The notes under the pieces are model-generated. The model had not been told where the DNA came from and searched no databases. It was given only the letters and a program-made list of their open reading frames with translations. This document shows, piece after piece, positions 12,168-24,493 of a stretch of 64,000 nt of DNA. Each line of letters begins with the position of its first letter. Positions within the stretch are counted from its first letter, which is position 1. Source of the stretch: Plenodomus lindquistii. Lineage: Eukaryota; Ascomycota; Dothideomycetes; Pleosporales; Leptosphaeriaceae. Made by a program: the position numbers and the translations under genes. Location of the stretch: the NCBI GenBank assembly GCA_025504975.1, contig JANUWI010000005.1, positions 1,178,001 to 1,242,000 on the forward strand. The letters are read 5' to 3'.

Positions 12168-13449
12168 TTACTCGCAGCATGGACACTTATCCTCTGGACC
12201 ATTGATTTTGAGATTGACGTCTTGGATGTTCGCAGCGTAGCCCCTGGTGATAGTAAAGGGTGATGGAGCAGTCTTCTCGCAGAGATGCGTAGTCATCCAC
12301 TCGTCAACATAGTAGTCTTGGAATGTGTCCGCTGAAAGAAGACTGAGACGCTGCATATCGAGCATGCTAGCTGTGACGCAAGCATTTGGGTGGAGTCTCG
12401 GATCCTTGAGGTAATCGCTAGCATAGCAAGAGAGAGCGAGCATATGCGTAGGTAGTAGCGGTATGCCATCCTTTCGAGCGACGATGACAGAACCGATGTC
12501 GTTTGCTTGCTGTGGCGGGTTAAGAGTGCCCACGTAGTAGTTGATTTTGCGCTTCTCCAGATGACGATCACTCCAGAACAGTGCGGGTTTTACTTTGCGC
12601 ACAACGAGAGGAATACCGAGGTGAGCTGCGATTGGTGTAGGAACATCTGATTCAGCTTGAAGGAACGCGGCGTCTTCAACAACGCTCTCATAGCTGGGGC
12701 GACGCCCGACAATCTTGTCGCCCGCACAGTTGAGCCGCACTGCATACATCAAGCAACGAGGACTTCGACTCCGTGCGAGAGCCTCGTCCTGCCGGACCTG
12801 AGCTTCGTAGCTCCATCTGAGTTCATCGATCGCATGGCGAAAGTCTGCAGGGCCCATATCGAGAGAGGCAGCGTTTTAGATATCGTCCTTGCAGTGGAGT
12901 CCCCAAACAAGTACTGGACCACGAAGCCAGGACGCCAACTCCTCATCAATCTTTTTCAGGCTCTGGCTGAGTGGCAGCTCATTCCGGACGAGTGCGTCAT
13001 GTTTGGGAAAGATCATGGCGAGATGCTGAGGCTCAATATGGCGGTCCAGAACTTCGTTGTAATTCACTTCCTTTGCTTCGCCGCTGATTTGGTCAACATC
13101 AATCCCAAGAGGTGTAAGCTCCTCGCGGCCTGGATGATCAAGGCCATCGCCTCACTTCATCCACATGAAGCGAGGAACGGCCTCGTCGGCCGGGAAATAG
13201 ATGACACTATGGTGCTCAGAGCTCGGTTTGGTAATCATGTGAATTTTGAAAGTCATGCAGACAAGCTTGTGAAGAGGCCAGTCGATTTTCTGACAAGCTT
13301 TGGTGAAGGATCAGCATGACTGTACGATACCAAAAAGCGGCCTAGGACTTACATTTGGAGCAGTAATGCATGGAATTGCAGCTGGTGCACTTGAGCGTGC
13401 CGGGCTTTTTGCACATAGCACATGGCTCCGGCTCCTGGAATCTCGTCAT
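12168..13449 (-). pseudogene. MYND-type zinc-finger protein, broken by in-frame stops
   Basis: Exon 1 (13353-13449) encodes CAMCKKPGTLKCTSCNSMHYCSK. A 55-nt intron (13298-13352) leads to CQKIDWPLHKLVC, completing a MYND finger (C-x2-C spacing, then YCS, then CQ and HK-x2-C). MYND fingers are protein-interaction modules; the long C-terminal region resembles a family of uncharacterised fungal MYND proteins and ends in a CPCC motif. The frame then runs unchanged to 12168 but meets TGA at 13152-13154 and TAA at 12876-12878. The sequence on both sides of each stop stays coding-like in the same frame. The first stop could be removed by a phase-compatible 72-nt intron (13084-13155). The second cannot be removed by any intron I can find. 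Both stops are one C-to-T or G-to-A step from a sense codon. Probably a recent pseudogene. Confidence 0.7.
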
Positions 13450-14289
13450 AGCGTATGTTGCTTGGTGTTGACCTTTCGCTTTATGGGAAGCGCAGGGTGC
13501 AAAGGCAGGTGTCGTGCAGTTGGCGAGCGCAGAAACAGACGTAGGCTGATGAAGTGAGGACCAGCAAAAGGTGAGCAGTGATAAGTCGAGAGAAACAAAC
13601 AAACTTGCAGTTCGCTATTTGCGATTTGCCAGCATCGAGTGGGGCGCGCGTGAACGGGACGCGTCGTGAGGAAGTAGCCATGGCCCTCGACGTGTCGTGA
13701 GGTAAGAGCACCTGCGACAAGCAAACGGACGCACGTCATTTAGCGATAGCTCAACAGCCAGCGCCCTCTAATCGAACTGCCTAGAGCCAAGAAACATTCT
13801 GGCTTCATGAAGGATAGCTGATGTGTGCGTGTGAACGGCTTGCTACTCTCCATGTCGATGCTGCCGGATGGCGGTATAGGGTTGTCGATGACTTGGATGT
13901 ACGTTACACACCGCAAGCAGTAAAGGGACGCTGTTTAATCCGAATCCAGGACAAAATTAGTAGCAAGACCTGCTCGCTTCAGTCGTGGGAACGCTCCACA
14001 ATAGTGAGTGTGGCGTCCATGTCCATAATCCAGGCAGAGAGTAACACATTGTCGAAGAAAAGCAGCGAAGACCGCGGCTAAAGAAGTTGTTCATATCATT
14101 TCGAATTCTGTACAAGAAGAAAAGCGTTGTTCTCAAAGGAACCTCAATGTTGATAACCCGTGCCGTCCATATCCGTACGCGCCAACGCCATCATAAGAGC
14201 CATCCCTTTCTTGCTCCTGGACGACGCCTCTTGTAATTCCAAGGGGATTTCTAGCAAATGTCCTATGACTCCCTTGCCACTCAGTCCAC
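13450..14289. other. Intergenic, nothing recognised
   Basis: Lies between the 5' end of the MYND relic and the 3' end of the GH76 gene. Short open frames only. Confidence 0.5.
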
Positions 14290-15879
14290 TCAGACCAATA
14301 TCCAATAAGCCCCACCAAGCGTCAACCCCGCAATTAAGATCGTCAGAATCGCCGCCCCGGCCTTGTCTGCTGTCCCGATACTCGATTCACGCACCGGCGA
14401 CCTATCATCATCATCCCCAGTGCCCAAGTTCGGGTTTCCCTCACTTGATCCACCCGTCGTACTCGAGTACGGTGGCGGCACCCGATCCACGTTCAACACA
14501 CTAATCACATTCAGTGCCGTCATCTGGGGTCCCACGCCGCCTATGCCGTCAAAGCCCGTGTTCCACCATTTCATACCGCATTGATGATCGCCACCATTAT
14601 GTTGTGAGGGGCCTTCGCAGGTCTGGGCGGCAGCTTTGGCGGAGACTTGAAGCCTAGGCATGATGAGGTCGTGGGTGAAGGGCGCCATCTGGATGGCGTT
14701 TCCGAGCCAGCGGGCGAGGTAGGCTTTGAAAGATTCTTGGTCGGCGTCGCAGAGCGTTTTGGCTTCACAGACTTCAACCATTACGCCGCCCTTGTCGGAG
14801 GGATAGAACATGTCGGTTTTGGAGATGAATTTTGTGAGTGCCGTTTTCCATTTTTCGGCGCCGTTAGTGTAGTTGTACATCTGGAGTTGTTAGCTCGGAT
14901 TCATGCCTGCATGCTACGGATAGTCTTACGTATGCAGCTCCCGCGATCATGATACCGTAGTTATATGTCCACGGTGTCATATCCGCGTCCTTGCAGGGAG
15001 GATCCGTAGTGATACTGGTCCCATCATAAACCTGACCATCTCCGGGCAAGATTGGACTCTGAGAAAGCCAGTCAAAAGCCTTCTCTGCCCAAACAGCGTA
15101 TGTGTCATTCTTTGTGTACATGGCCAATCGAGCACCAAGATGGAACAACCCCCCGTTGGAAGCCGTGTTCTTGTAGGTCCAACCGTTGAGCCATGGGAAA
15201 ATCTGCCAGCGCATACCACCACCACATGTTCCTTCTGCGACCTCTTTACTGTAGCGCGTAACGAATTGGTTGAAGACGGACTGGGTCATGGCGAGCCAAC
15301 CAGGCTGGCCGGCAGGGGGATCTGGGAGTTTGTATTCCGCGGCAGCAATCATGGAGAAGGCCCAGAAGACTTGATCGTCGTTTCCTTCGTTCTTTGACTG
15401 ATTGGAAGGCATCTGGGGATGTTAGTTTTTCTCAAACGCAATCGCGAGGTAGTTATGAGGTGGATATACCAGGTCAAGATGCTCTCCGAACTGGTGGATC
15501 AGGCCCTCGCGGACCATTTCGTTGTACTGGTCGTCGCCAGTGTAGTGCCAGTAGTCAAGTAGGGTGCCAAACATGGCTCCAGCCTGCCACCAGTAGTAAG
15601 GTGGGTAGAGGATACCCGGGTATCCTCCAAGTACATGGATGCCCTTGTCATCGATAGTCGCATATTGGGCGACGAGCTGTTTCGCAACTTTGGAGGAGAC
15701 ATCTTTGATCGAATCTGCACCAGCGCATCAGCAACGACGTCTCGCGCATGGCTCCCAGAGCAGTAGTGATGTTTACCAGGCGAAGTAGGATCCAACACCA
15801 ACCCATGGACTTGTCGCACGACATTTGAAGACAGCAGACTGAGCGCCGCTAGCGCTTGCGCAGGGCTGAATAACCTCAT
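14290..15879 (-). CDS. GPI-anchored glycoside hydrolase family 76 (DFG5/DCW1-type alpha-1,6-mannanase)
   Basis: Exons 15777-15879, 15470-15714, 14930-15412 and 14290-14880 give 473 residues, the usual size for the fungal Dfg5/Dcw1 group. The N-terminal 25-28 residues form a signal peptide. GH76 hallmarks include PPYYWWQAGAMFG, YWHYTGDDQYN, the catalytic Asp-Asp pair in NEGNDDQVFW (about 128-129), GGMRWQIF and YKNTASNGGLF. A Ser/Thr/Gly-rich stalk precedes a hydrophobic C-terminus (AAILTILIAGLTLGGAYW) that fits a GPI-attachment signal. Family members act at the plasma membrane or in the wall and are thought to cleave the GPI mannan core and transfer cell-wall proteins onto glucan. Introns of 62, 57 and 49 nt are all canonical. 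Transcribed towards the MYND relic. Confidence 0.93.
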
Positions 15880-17114
15880 CGCAACATGTGTATGCGCTGC
15901 ACAAACTATACAAGCGAGCGATATGCGGCGAGACCCCGCAAAGTGTAGACTACTGGCTAGAGTAGGAAGTGGGGAAAGAGGGTAGGAGCAGCCGTCGTCA
16001 GCGTCCGGATATTAGGTAGAAGAAAACAGGCAGAGTAGTGTGGTGTATGTAGCAGCGGTAGTGGGAGCAGTAGTCAGCTGGGTGGGCGCGGGCGACAACA
16101 GGATCCTGAGACGCAGAATGAGAGTGGTGCCTGATGGAAGAAGAGTCACCAGGAAGCGCGCGAACGAACGAACGAACGAGCGAGCGAGCGACGGTGTGAG
16201 TGGCGCGAAAGGGAAAAGCGAGCGGCAATGACGGCGACAAAGTTGCGAACACTTGCACCTGGCGAAGGAATGTTGGAATCTCTGGGGGCGTTAATTTGCG
16301 GCGCGCGCAAATCTAGGCTACACAAGGCCCCTCTCCTCCCATAGGCGGGTCATCGCCAGGCGCCCATATCGTCGTCTGTCAGCAAATCAACGTTTCCGGT
16401 TGTTTTCCTCAGGCTCGCCCGCATTAGGCAAGTGGAGACGGCATGTCCACTGTTGTTTGTTTGGAAACGCATGAAAAACGGGGTTTCGCTGGGCCGTCAC
16501 TGGCGGCGGACACTACTTCCTCTGCAAACATCAAGCCAATCTTCGCCCTGCGTCTCCTCAGGATGGGCAGTCCATCTTCATCTTGCGCAACGTGATGTGT
16601 GTGGAACACGACGCTGCCGGGTACGCGTACTAGGTACTCTAGATATCTGGGCCGTCATTCGATTAATCAATTGTCTGGACAGACAGAGTAAGGAGGTGGC
16701 GCAGGCGCCATCCTGGCCGGATGCGCTGTGCCGCCTTACTCCACCGGTTGGTTCCTGCATGTGTGCCATGTCTCCCGCCTCACCGCAGCCCCAACAAGCA
16801 GTTGTCAACCTTGGAGAAGTTATCCGACGTTGACAATCGACCAACCGATAAGCGTTTCCAAGGCGGCTTGCGGCGTCTTGAGAGAACGGCCGCGTGGGCT
16901 TCAAGACATCTTGATCTGCGCTACCAAGGCCGCTAGGGCGAAAGCGGCTTGTCACGTTTTTGTGGGGGTCAGAAATGACATCTGGGTGGGTCAGGGACTA
17001 ACGGGTTCACCGTGGTAGTTATTATTAGATTACGATAATCTCAGTACTCATGCGATGGCTTCGTCAGCTTTTGCATCACGGGCATTGATTCTGACGACTA
17101 CGGTGGGTTTTAAT
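15880..17114. other. Intergenic 1.2 kb, GH76 promoter side
   Basis: Contains the promoter of the GH76 gene. A short tandem run of CGAA then CGAG units lies at 16160-16192, and CT/purine-rich stretches are common. Open frames up to 133 codons on both strands have no domain signal. Confidence 0.5.
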
Positions 17115-18943
17115 CTACATCCTGAAAACACCGTAGGTGCTCTCCTTCTCCTCGTTTTGTCCACCACAGGCCATCTGCAAACCCATACCGAGGACTCGCC
17201 GTGTGTGCTCTGGGGGAATAATACCGTCGTCCCACAGCCTTGCAGAGCCGAATGTTGCTTCGCTCTCGTGCTCGATTCTTGCCTTGAGCGCTGGGTCGGC
17301 TTGCTTGCCTACAGCCTCCATGACGGAGGAGAGTTGTTCAGCACCCATGACCGACGTCTTTGCGTTTGGCCATGTGAAGAGGAGGCGTGGAGAGTATGCG
17401 CGACCGCTGTAGCCAACGTCAGATTGGTCCAAATCGAGAGCTGTTGTGAATAAACTTACCACATGCCGTAGTTGCCTGCGCCTGCGCTAGAACCGACAAC
17501 AACCGTAAACTTAGGTACATCGACACAGCTCACAGCCGTGACAAGCTTCGCCCCATTCTTCGCGATACCCCCTTTCTCCGCGTCCTGTCCAACCATGAAT
17601 CCAGAGATGTTCTGCAGGAAGATGAGTGGGATCTGGCGCTTGCCACACAGCTGCACAAAGTGGGCGCCCTTCAATGAACTCTCGCTGAAGAGAATACCAT
17701 TGTTTGCGACAATACCAACAGGCTGGCCGTAGATCTTGGCGAACCCAGTGACTAGAGTTGAGCCGTAGAGAGGCTTAAACTCGGAGAAGGACGAGCCGTC
17801 GACGATACGTGCGATGATCTCATGGATAGGAATTTGCTTGCGCAGATTGGTCCCAGCAATACCTGACAGCTCCTGAGGATCATAGATTGGTTCCTGGAAA
17901 GTCGCCGGCGGTTTGGCCATCTGGTTACGGTGCCAGTTGAGATTTCCCACACTCCTCCGCGCAAGAACGAGTGCATGCGCGTCATCAACGGCCAGGTAAT
18001 CTGTGACACCGGAAATCTCGCTGTGGAGTTTTCCACCTCCAAGATCTTCAGCTGAGACCACTTCGCCAGTAGCAGCTTTGACGAGCGGAGGGCCAGCGAG
18101 GAAAATATGACCCTGCTTCTCAACAATGATGTTTTCGTCGCTCATGCTTGGTACGTATGCACCACCTGCCGTACATGGTCCCATCACTACACTGATCTGT
18201 GGAATACCCATGCTTGACATGCGTGCCTGATTGTAGAAGATGCGTCCAAAGTGGTTGACATCAGGAAAGACGTCAGCCTGATTTGGGAGATTGGCACCTC
18301 CAGAATCGACAAGGTAGATACACGGCAGTCGATTTTCCTGCGCAATTGTTTGAGCGCGCAGATGCTTCTTGACAGTAACAGGGTAATATGTGCCTCCCTT
18401 GACAGTCGCATCGTTGGCTACAATCATGCACTGTACGCCATTGACGGTGCCAATACCAGTGATAATGCCGCCTGCGGGGACATAGTCTCCCTCATACATC
18501 TCGTGTCCAGCCATTTGGCTCAACTCGAGGAAAGGGGTGCCAGGGTCGATCAAGGCAGTGATTCGATCGCGAACCAGCATCTTGCCTCGTGCGATGTGCT
18601 TGTCTCGTGCTTTTTGGCTTCCGCCTTGCGCAATCTTTGTGTGAAGCTTGACCAGGTTCTCAGTGACCTCATCCATCTGACGCTTATTTTCTTTGAAGTC
18701 GCTGGAGCTTGTGTCGACCGTGGTCGGAATGACAGAGATCTGCTCGGCATAGTGGGAGTGCGTGAATGTGGCCGCATTCCGTGTCGATTGACGTGAAGGA
18801 TGCGACTGAGGTTGTGGGCGCAATGCAGTCTGGACGGCAGTCGATAGCACGCGACATTGTGCCGGTGATCGAATTGCGAATGCAGGCCGAATGGTTTGCT
18901 TCAGTAGGGCTAAAGCCTCTCGTGAAGAGCCTTTGGGAGTCAT
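17115..18943 (-). CDS. mccB: Methylcrotonoyl-CoA carboxylase beta subunit, mitochondrial
   Basis: Two exons, 17460-18943 and 17115-17406, with a 53-nt intron (17407-17459) give 591 residues. The N-terminal ~60 residues are Arg/Ser/Thr/Ala-rich with few acids, as in a mitochondrial presequence. The carboxyltransferase domain is complete: ARGKMLVRDRITALIDPGTPFLELS, YLVDSGGANLPNQADVFPD, GPCTAGGAYVPSMSDE, IFLAGPPLVKAATGE, LQNISGFMVGQ and, across the splice, GAGNYGMCGRAYSPR. This enzyme works with the biotin-carrying alpha subunit to carboxylate 3-methylcrotonyl-CoA in leucine breakdown in the mitochondrial matrix. The alpha subunit gene is not in the window. Propionyl-CoA carboxylase beta is the main alternative; GGANLPNQ and overall layout favour MCC. 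Confidence 0.95.
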
Positions 18944-19457
18944 GCTGGAAGTTTATGGTTCGGCCTTTGAAGCTGCGCGCTGGTCAGATGTCATGTCACT
19001 ATACGTTTGCGCCCACAGCTAACCTGGCCTATTGTACCTCAAGCTACGTTACGAGACGCTCCTATGGAATGTATGCAGACGACACGAAAGAAAAAGCGTC
19101 GTCGCCGCGTGAGGCTTGAGGAAAATCTTTGAACACGGCTGCATCCGTTTCCACCGCCGGCGGCACAACCAAGACTCTCAGTGTGCCGAGCATGAGGTTA
19201 TAGCTGGAACGCGGATACGACCATCGCAAGCCCGCTGCCAGCCGTACCGCGGCTCTGCGGGGAAACCACGCTAGTCGCATCGAGCAGGTCCCATCCGTGT
19301 CTGTTCCGTGCACATCGTTCTCGCATTCACACAGAATTGTTGACACCCGCTAATTGTTAGAGACATTTCGGAAATCTGGGACAAGGGCGTGATAATTTGT
19401 TGAAGTTTGGAAGTTGTGTTGAAATCTGGAGCTGGTCGAAACGAAACTCTGCTCGGC
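18944..19457. other. Intergenic, promoter of mccB
   Basis: 514 bp between mccB and the 3' end of the epimerase gene. No supported gene. Confidence 0.5.
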
Positions 19458-20413
19458 TCATAGCTTCCCGCCTTCCACGGGTACTTCTACCACCTGATCC
19501 AGTCCTTCATAGTTCGGAAGGTCAAGCCCATACTTCTCTGCCATGTCCGAGCTCAGAAACCGTCCTCCAAGAAAGTGTCTGCCTTTGAACCACTTAACCA
19601 ATGGCTTCGGTGCTGTCAGGCTGATAAGCGCTGGTGGCATAAATCCCTTTCCAGGCCCTGCATCTCGCGGACCATCTTCGATATCCCACGACGATGGCGC
19701 ATCCACCGCAAGTACGGGAACAGATGTAGACGCAAGTGCTTCAATGACTTTGGGAAAGGGCTCGCGGACCTCTCCAGAGAAAGAGAAGCCGAAGATGGCG
19801 TCAACAACGTGGTCGCTCTGCTTAAGGGCAGTAGGGAAGTCTTCTGTAAAGGGAACTTTGAGGTCTTCAAGCTGTTTCTTCAAGCGCTGTAGCACGTCAG
19901 CTCTGGATACATTTGGCGACAAAGGAGTTTTTACTGAGTGACGTACCTGATACAACTCATTCTTACTCTGCTTTGGATAGTAGATTGTAGGTTGATATCC
20001 GTAGTGGAACAAGTGACGAGCAGCGACGAGGCCATCACCACCGTTGTTGCCGGGACCACAGGCTACAAGTATTCGCTTGCCTTTGTTGAGCGGCTGCAAC
20101 TTGAAGACTGTTTGATAAGAAGCATTAGCTTATGCTCGAGACCATCGTTCCCGCCAACAGAGCCATCTGAAGGTGCGACATCACTATGTGACTGGAACTT
20201 TTAATGTGAAAGAAAAGACAGAATCACCATACCGGCCTGTGAAACTGAGAGACCAGCAAGCTCCATCAACTGGTCGATGGAAAATGCACCAGTAGACATG
20301 AGCTCTTGATCGAGCGCCGCCGCGCTTTTGGCAGACAGTGTCTTGACCCATTAGTGTCTTGATGCATGAAAAAGGCTGTGACATTGTATGCAAAAACTCA
20401 CTCGAAGCGCCAT
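19458..20413 (-). CDS. NAXE: NAD(P)HX epimerase (YjeF N-terminal domain)
   Basis: Four exons: 20402-20413 (only 12 nt, four codons), 20233-20341, 19947-20107 and 19458-19886; 236 residues, close to the ~246 of the yeast protein. The start is MALRTLSAKSAAALDQELM; family motifs are FSIDQLMELAGLSVSQAV, VACGPGNNGGDGLVAARHL and VLAVDAPSSWDIEDGP. It repairs hydrated NADH/NADPH by interconverting the R and S epimers of NAD(P)HX so that the S-specific dehydratase can act. No clear presequence is seen in this start choice. The tiny first exon is typical of fungal orthologues and explains why the N-terminus is easily missed. Its promoter is shared with mitochondrial S16. Confidence 0.93.
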
Positions 20414-20802
20414 GTTAATATTGGATAGACAGTTTAGCAGGGTGAGGAGTTGTCACAGACGATGGAGAGAAGCTCGAGATGATATTGGGGATGAATACGA
20501 TTACATCACTGCAGCTGTTCATTCACGGTAAGAGCGACTTGGATTCAACACATCCTTCAGTGAGTCGCACCGAGACATGGTAACAACAGTGCTCCCTCCA
20601 CGATACGAAATTCATCAAATTGGTGTACTTCTGGTAGATATTGGCTCTATTTTTGTCTGCAAAGCTGGATGCAAACTCACGTGCCTTCTCCCACCCATCC
20701 GGAACATCTTCGGCATTACCAAAAAGTTCCCGCCATGAACCTCGACGACGCATCGCGACTGCAACCGAGGGCGGACCACCAACCTCCACACAAACCGTCA
20801 CA
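20414..20802. promoter_or_regulatory. Divergent promoter of NAXE and mitochondrial S16
   Basis: 389 bp between the two start codons. Both products serve mitochondria/metabolic repair, so a shared housekeeping promoter is plausible. A 76-codon minus frame (20523-20753) sits inside but is not supported. Confidence 0.5.
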
Positions 20803-21357
20803 ATGGTGTTAAGAATACGCCTCGCCCGCTTCGGCAAGAAACACGTGCCCTTCTACAACATTGTCGTCGCACATGCACGGTATGTCCACTCCCGCTCCCC
20901 CAACCGCACGCGGAGGTCCGCAGATTACCTGGAAGACACACCCACACATGCGCACATCCGCTCTCGGGCCTCTACAACACCAACACACCTCATCCAATCC
21001 CACTTCATACATGGCACAAAGTACCGCCACTAATTCGCTCCCCGCAGAACAGCACGCAATTCGCGCCCCCTCGAAGTCCTCGGCACCTACGACCCGAAAC
21101 CGCAACCGCCCCGCCCAGGCGACACCCACGGCCGGCCCTGGAAAGACATCAAGCTCGACATGTCGCGTGCACGGTACTGGGTCGGTGTTGGAGCGCAGCC
21201 GAGCGACACGGCGTGGCGGCTGCTGAGCATGGTGGGCATTTTAGAGCCGCAGTATCGGGTGGGCAAGATTCAGGGACAGGTTGTTAAGGCGGATAGTGCG
21301 GCGAAGAGTTTGAGGCCTGATATCGAGGTCACGCGGAATGAGGCGGTGGCGCAGTAG
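20803..21357 (+). CDS. mrps16: Mitochondrial ribosomal protein bS16m
   Basis: Exons 20803-20879 and 21048-21357, intron 168 nt, 128 residues. The N-terminus MVLRIRLARFGKKHVPFYNIVVAHAR joined to TARNSRPLEVLGTYDP is the classical S16 signature (bacterial VxIRLxRxGxKKxPxYxIVVADxRxxRxGRxIExLGxYxP). Component of the mitochondrial small subunit, involved in assembly of the 5' domain. The later part (KDIKLDMSRARYWVGVGAQPSDTAWRLL) matches the second conserved block. The C-terminal extension is short and polar. High confidence. Confidence 0.95.
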
Positions 21358-22233
21358 GGGAAGGCGAGGAGGGACTTGGAGAAGGCTTTGATTTAAAGAG
21401 GAGGATGTTGGCGCACGATTCGCAGCGGCCGAGGTGAAGGAAGGGAAAGGCGGGAGACAGGGCGTCATGACACGTTATATCGTTGTGGGTACCCGTGCCT
21501 TGGACGACGGAGATGGAAGCGTCTACACCATCGCTGGAAAGCATAAGATCTCGCAATCGGAGGAGCATGAATGAGCGTCCTCGGCAGGCGCTGCGCAACG
21601 CCACATAGCAAACTACGTATCCAGGCACGAGCTCTGTTCTACGTGTCTGATGCCCTTGCACACATTTGTAGCAATACCAATTGAAGACCCTTCTGTCAAA
21701 GGGCTTACAAGACTTCACCCAACATCGCCCCCGCGCCGTTTTCAATCATACCTTCCCAGGGTCATTTCTAGTAACCCCATGAAACTATCAGTGCCGTATA
21801 TCCTATTGGGTAGTCCGAATCCTACGCAGAGAACGCGTTATTTCACAGCGGAGGATCCACGATGTGTGCATAACAACAGTAGATGTAATCAGCGTATGAT
21901 AGGGATATACAACACACATGAATGACTGTCCCAACTCTAGAAGAATTTATCTGTACGCCGGAACCTACGACCGCCACCAAGGCCATGATCAGCCTCAATC
22001 CACACACGTCCGCCTGAGTAATAATCCATTATCTTCGTATGCTCCAAGAATGTCACGTCTTGATGCAACACGCATTCACATCACAAGTTAGGGTAGTATA
22101 CTGCAATTCAGCAACAAGACATTCATACGTCTCAGCGTAATTCAGGCCAGAGCATTTCCACCTCCTGAGAAGTGGGTGGTCCAACAAACACATAGTCTGC
22201 GTACCAGGGCAGTCCTAGGGGTGACGTCGGTGC
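21358..22233. other. Intergenic between convergent genes
   Basis: Holds the 3' UTRs of S16 (plus) and the WIPI protein (minus). No supported gene in 876 bp. Confidence 0.5.
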
Positions 22234-23516
22234 CTAATCGATGTATCGCTTCCACTGGTGATCAACAAAGGTTGTGCGTCCCTCATCCATACCTAAGACG
22301 AAGCGGTCCCATCGTGGACTCTGACCAGCGCCGAGAATGACGACGGTGTTGTCGTCGAGCCAGCCAAGAAGCCCTTTCGTCGGCCTGCCACCTGGCACGC
22401 CCGGTATGCCTGCACTCATCGTTGCGGATTTGACGTGTGGACCCCACGCCGTTGGCTCGTCTCCCATCTCGAATTTTGTAGACGCCGTGGAGTACGTATC
22501 GGAGAATTGGCGTGGGAGAAGTGGTAGCTTGGACAACATACCCCATTTATGCTGCTTGGGATCGGCCTTTGAAGACGCGCCGGCGATGGCGGCTGTAAGG
22601 TCGAAGACGTGTAATGTCGACTTGTCGGAGGTCACGGCAAGCATCTTGCCGTTTGGTGAGAAGGCTAGTGAGAAGACGGCGGCCGGGTCGACGCCTCGGC
22701 GAAGCTCCACAAGCTTTGTGCAGGAGGGAAAGGACCACAGGCGTACGAGGGTGCCTTGCTCGCTGGCTGTCGCTATGAGATCTCCCTGCTTACTTATCGC
22801 AAGTGCGCGAAGGGGTGTTTCGTGAGCCGGGATGATGCTCACGTTGCTGGTGTGAAGGTCAAAGAGCTTGACCTGGCCAACGGTTCTACCCGGGAAGGCC
22901 ACAATATCGGTACCCAGCTCACATAGACCAAAGGGGTTGTTGACTGTTTCGTAGTCGCCCTGCTTCTCCAGTGGAATCTTCATGCGGTAAATGCTCACCT
23001 TGTTTAGTAAGACCACAATCAAATGTGTCTGGGAGATGCGCACGCGCTGGACAGGCGTTTTGAACTCGACGGCCGTGGTGACTTTCTGCGTGGCATCGTT
23101 CCAAATTTGAACCTCGTAGAGTATGTCAGTGTCGTTGAGAAGCTGCCAGTCATCGTCGCCGGCACCGACCTTGTTTTGGGGGAACTTGGGCTGCTTGCCT
23201 CCTCCCACGAGGGCGATGTACGAGGTGGTGCTGAGCATTTCAGCACAGCCGATGCCGCCGCCAAACTCTGGGTGCATGTCAGCGCATGGTCGGGGTCAGC
23301 GGGGCTCGCAGAGACTCACTGCGCGCAGTCTTCTGTTCGCATGTCTGCGACGAGTATACTGTGCCCATCAGCGACTATTGTGCGCTGCACTCGACCACGT
23401 CACCAACCGCGGAAGCCTGATTCGAGCGCCACCGAGAAGCATGAGTTCTGAGCGTTGAAGCTGGCTGACAGAACGAACGGCCCGGTGTCCGAGTCCAGGA
23501 TGGGCCGTGTGTTCAT
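22234..23516 (-). CDS. HSV2: WD40/PROPPIN protein, HSV2/WIPI3-4 type (autophagy)
   Basis: Exons 23408-23516, 23320-23358 (39 nt) and 22234-23267 give 393 residues; the introns of 49 and 52 nt are canonical. The first exons supply MNTRPILD...FNAQNSCFSVALESGFRVY and CEQKTARKFGGGIGCAEML, the usual start of this subfamily. It is a seven-bladed beta-propeller with the phosphoinositide-binding motif L-R-R-G (in VELRRGVDPAAVFSLAFSPNG), which binds PI3P and PI(3,5)P2. Family members act at phagophore/endosome membranes in autophagy and micronucleophagy. It is shorter than Atg18 and lacks its long blade-6 insert, hence HSV2/WIPI3-4 rather than Atg18, although a loop of about 60 residues follows FDLTAAIAGASSK. 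Confidence 0.9.
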
Positions 23517-24493
23517 TGTGTAGATAGCGATGGGCCTGCACGTGGATGCGTGGCTCTGTCTGCTACCTTTGCCCAGATGCGGGTGGGGCTATCGGAGTGC
23601 GCGTATTGGCCAGGCAGGCGACGCAGTGGAAGCTACGAAGAGTAGAAGCGGCATGCTAGGCCCATGAGTCCAGGCAGAGCGACAGAGGCGATGGCGGAAT
23701 GTCCAGCGATGCGTGGTTGGGGTGAAAGGGCGCGGGTGCAGTGAAGGGTCCGCAGTACATTGTCAGGTGTAGAGGGTAGCCATGGACCCATGTCGTGCGT
23801 CCAAGCTTCCTTCCCCATGGAGCGGGAGCTAGCCGAGGGAGGATAGCGTCTAGGGCGTACCTTTCCCAGTCGGCACTTCAGTCCCTACTCACCACTCTAC
23901 AGTCACTCAGTCCGATGTGATACCTGACTGCGTTCTCTCTGGCTCGGTGTGGCAAACGCAAACCATCAGACCACAGCTTCCAAAATGCAATTGGGAATGG
24001 TGATGTCGTGTAAATCAAGCGTGCCTGGGCTATTGAACTCTACTCTTACAGGCCCTGGATGCAACGCAGTGCCCTGACCCGATGGCGGTGTGTTGAGACG
24101 ATGGAGCTGTAGCCTCGACCAAACTTGCCACCATCAAACGAAACGCTGAGCCACGAGCAAGAAACAAGAACAGCTCTCCCTCCAAACACTGTCTTGTAGC
24201 CGCGACTCCTTGTATCGCGATGCTCTTTCCCCAAAATGGCGGCGGCCAGGTGGTGGTGTGGTGGTGGCGCCAAGTTAGGGGACAGCAGCCACCCCGGTCG
24301 GCGCTAGCGAGCCCCTTTGCATCGCGCAGGGAGCGACTGCCAACGTCCCCCAAATTTCCACGACGACACCAGCGACACAACACACGCAGCCCGTCCGCCT
24401 CGCCCTCGCCCCCCGTCTGCTGCCATCGCCCGACTGCTTCATTGACGGCCCTCGCCCCCCGCACACCACACTCCATCCCTCCACAACGTCAAA
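23517..24493. promoter_or_regulatory. Divergent promoter, HSV2 and septin genes
   Basis: 977 bp between the two start codons, rich in CT and CCAC/CACC tracts just upstream of the septin ATG. Several open frames on both strands (up to 148 codons) have no domain and repeat one another's antisense composition. Confidence 0.5.

Noticed and set aside
13084..13155. 72-nt intron that would remove the first stop of the MYND gene
   Set aside because: Possible, but it does not rescue the second stop, so the pseudogene call stands.
20523..20753. 76-codon minus frame with a plausible N-terminus between NAXE and S16
   Set aside because: Sits inside a 389-bp divergent promoter; no family recognised; kept only as a note.
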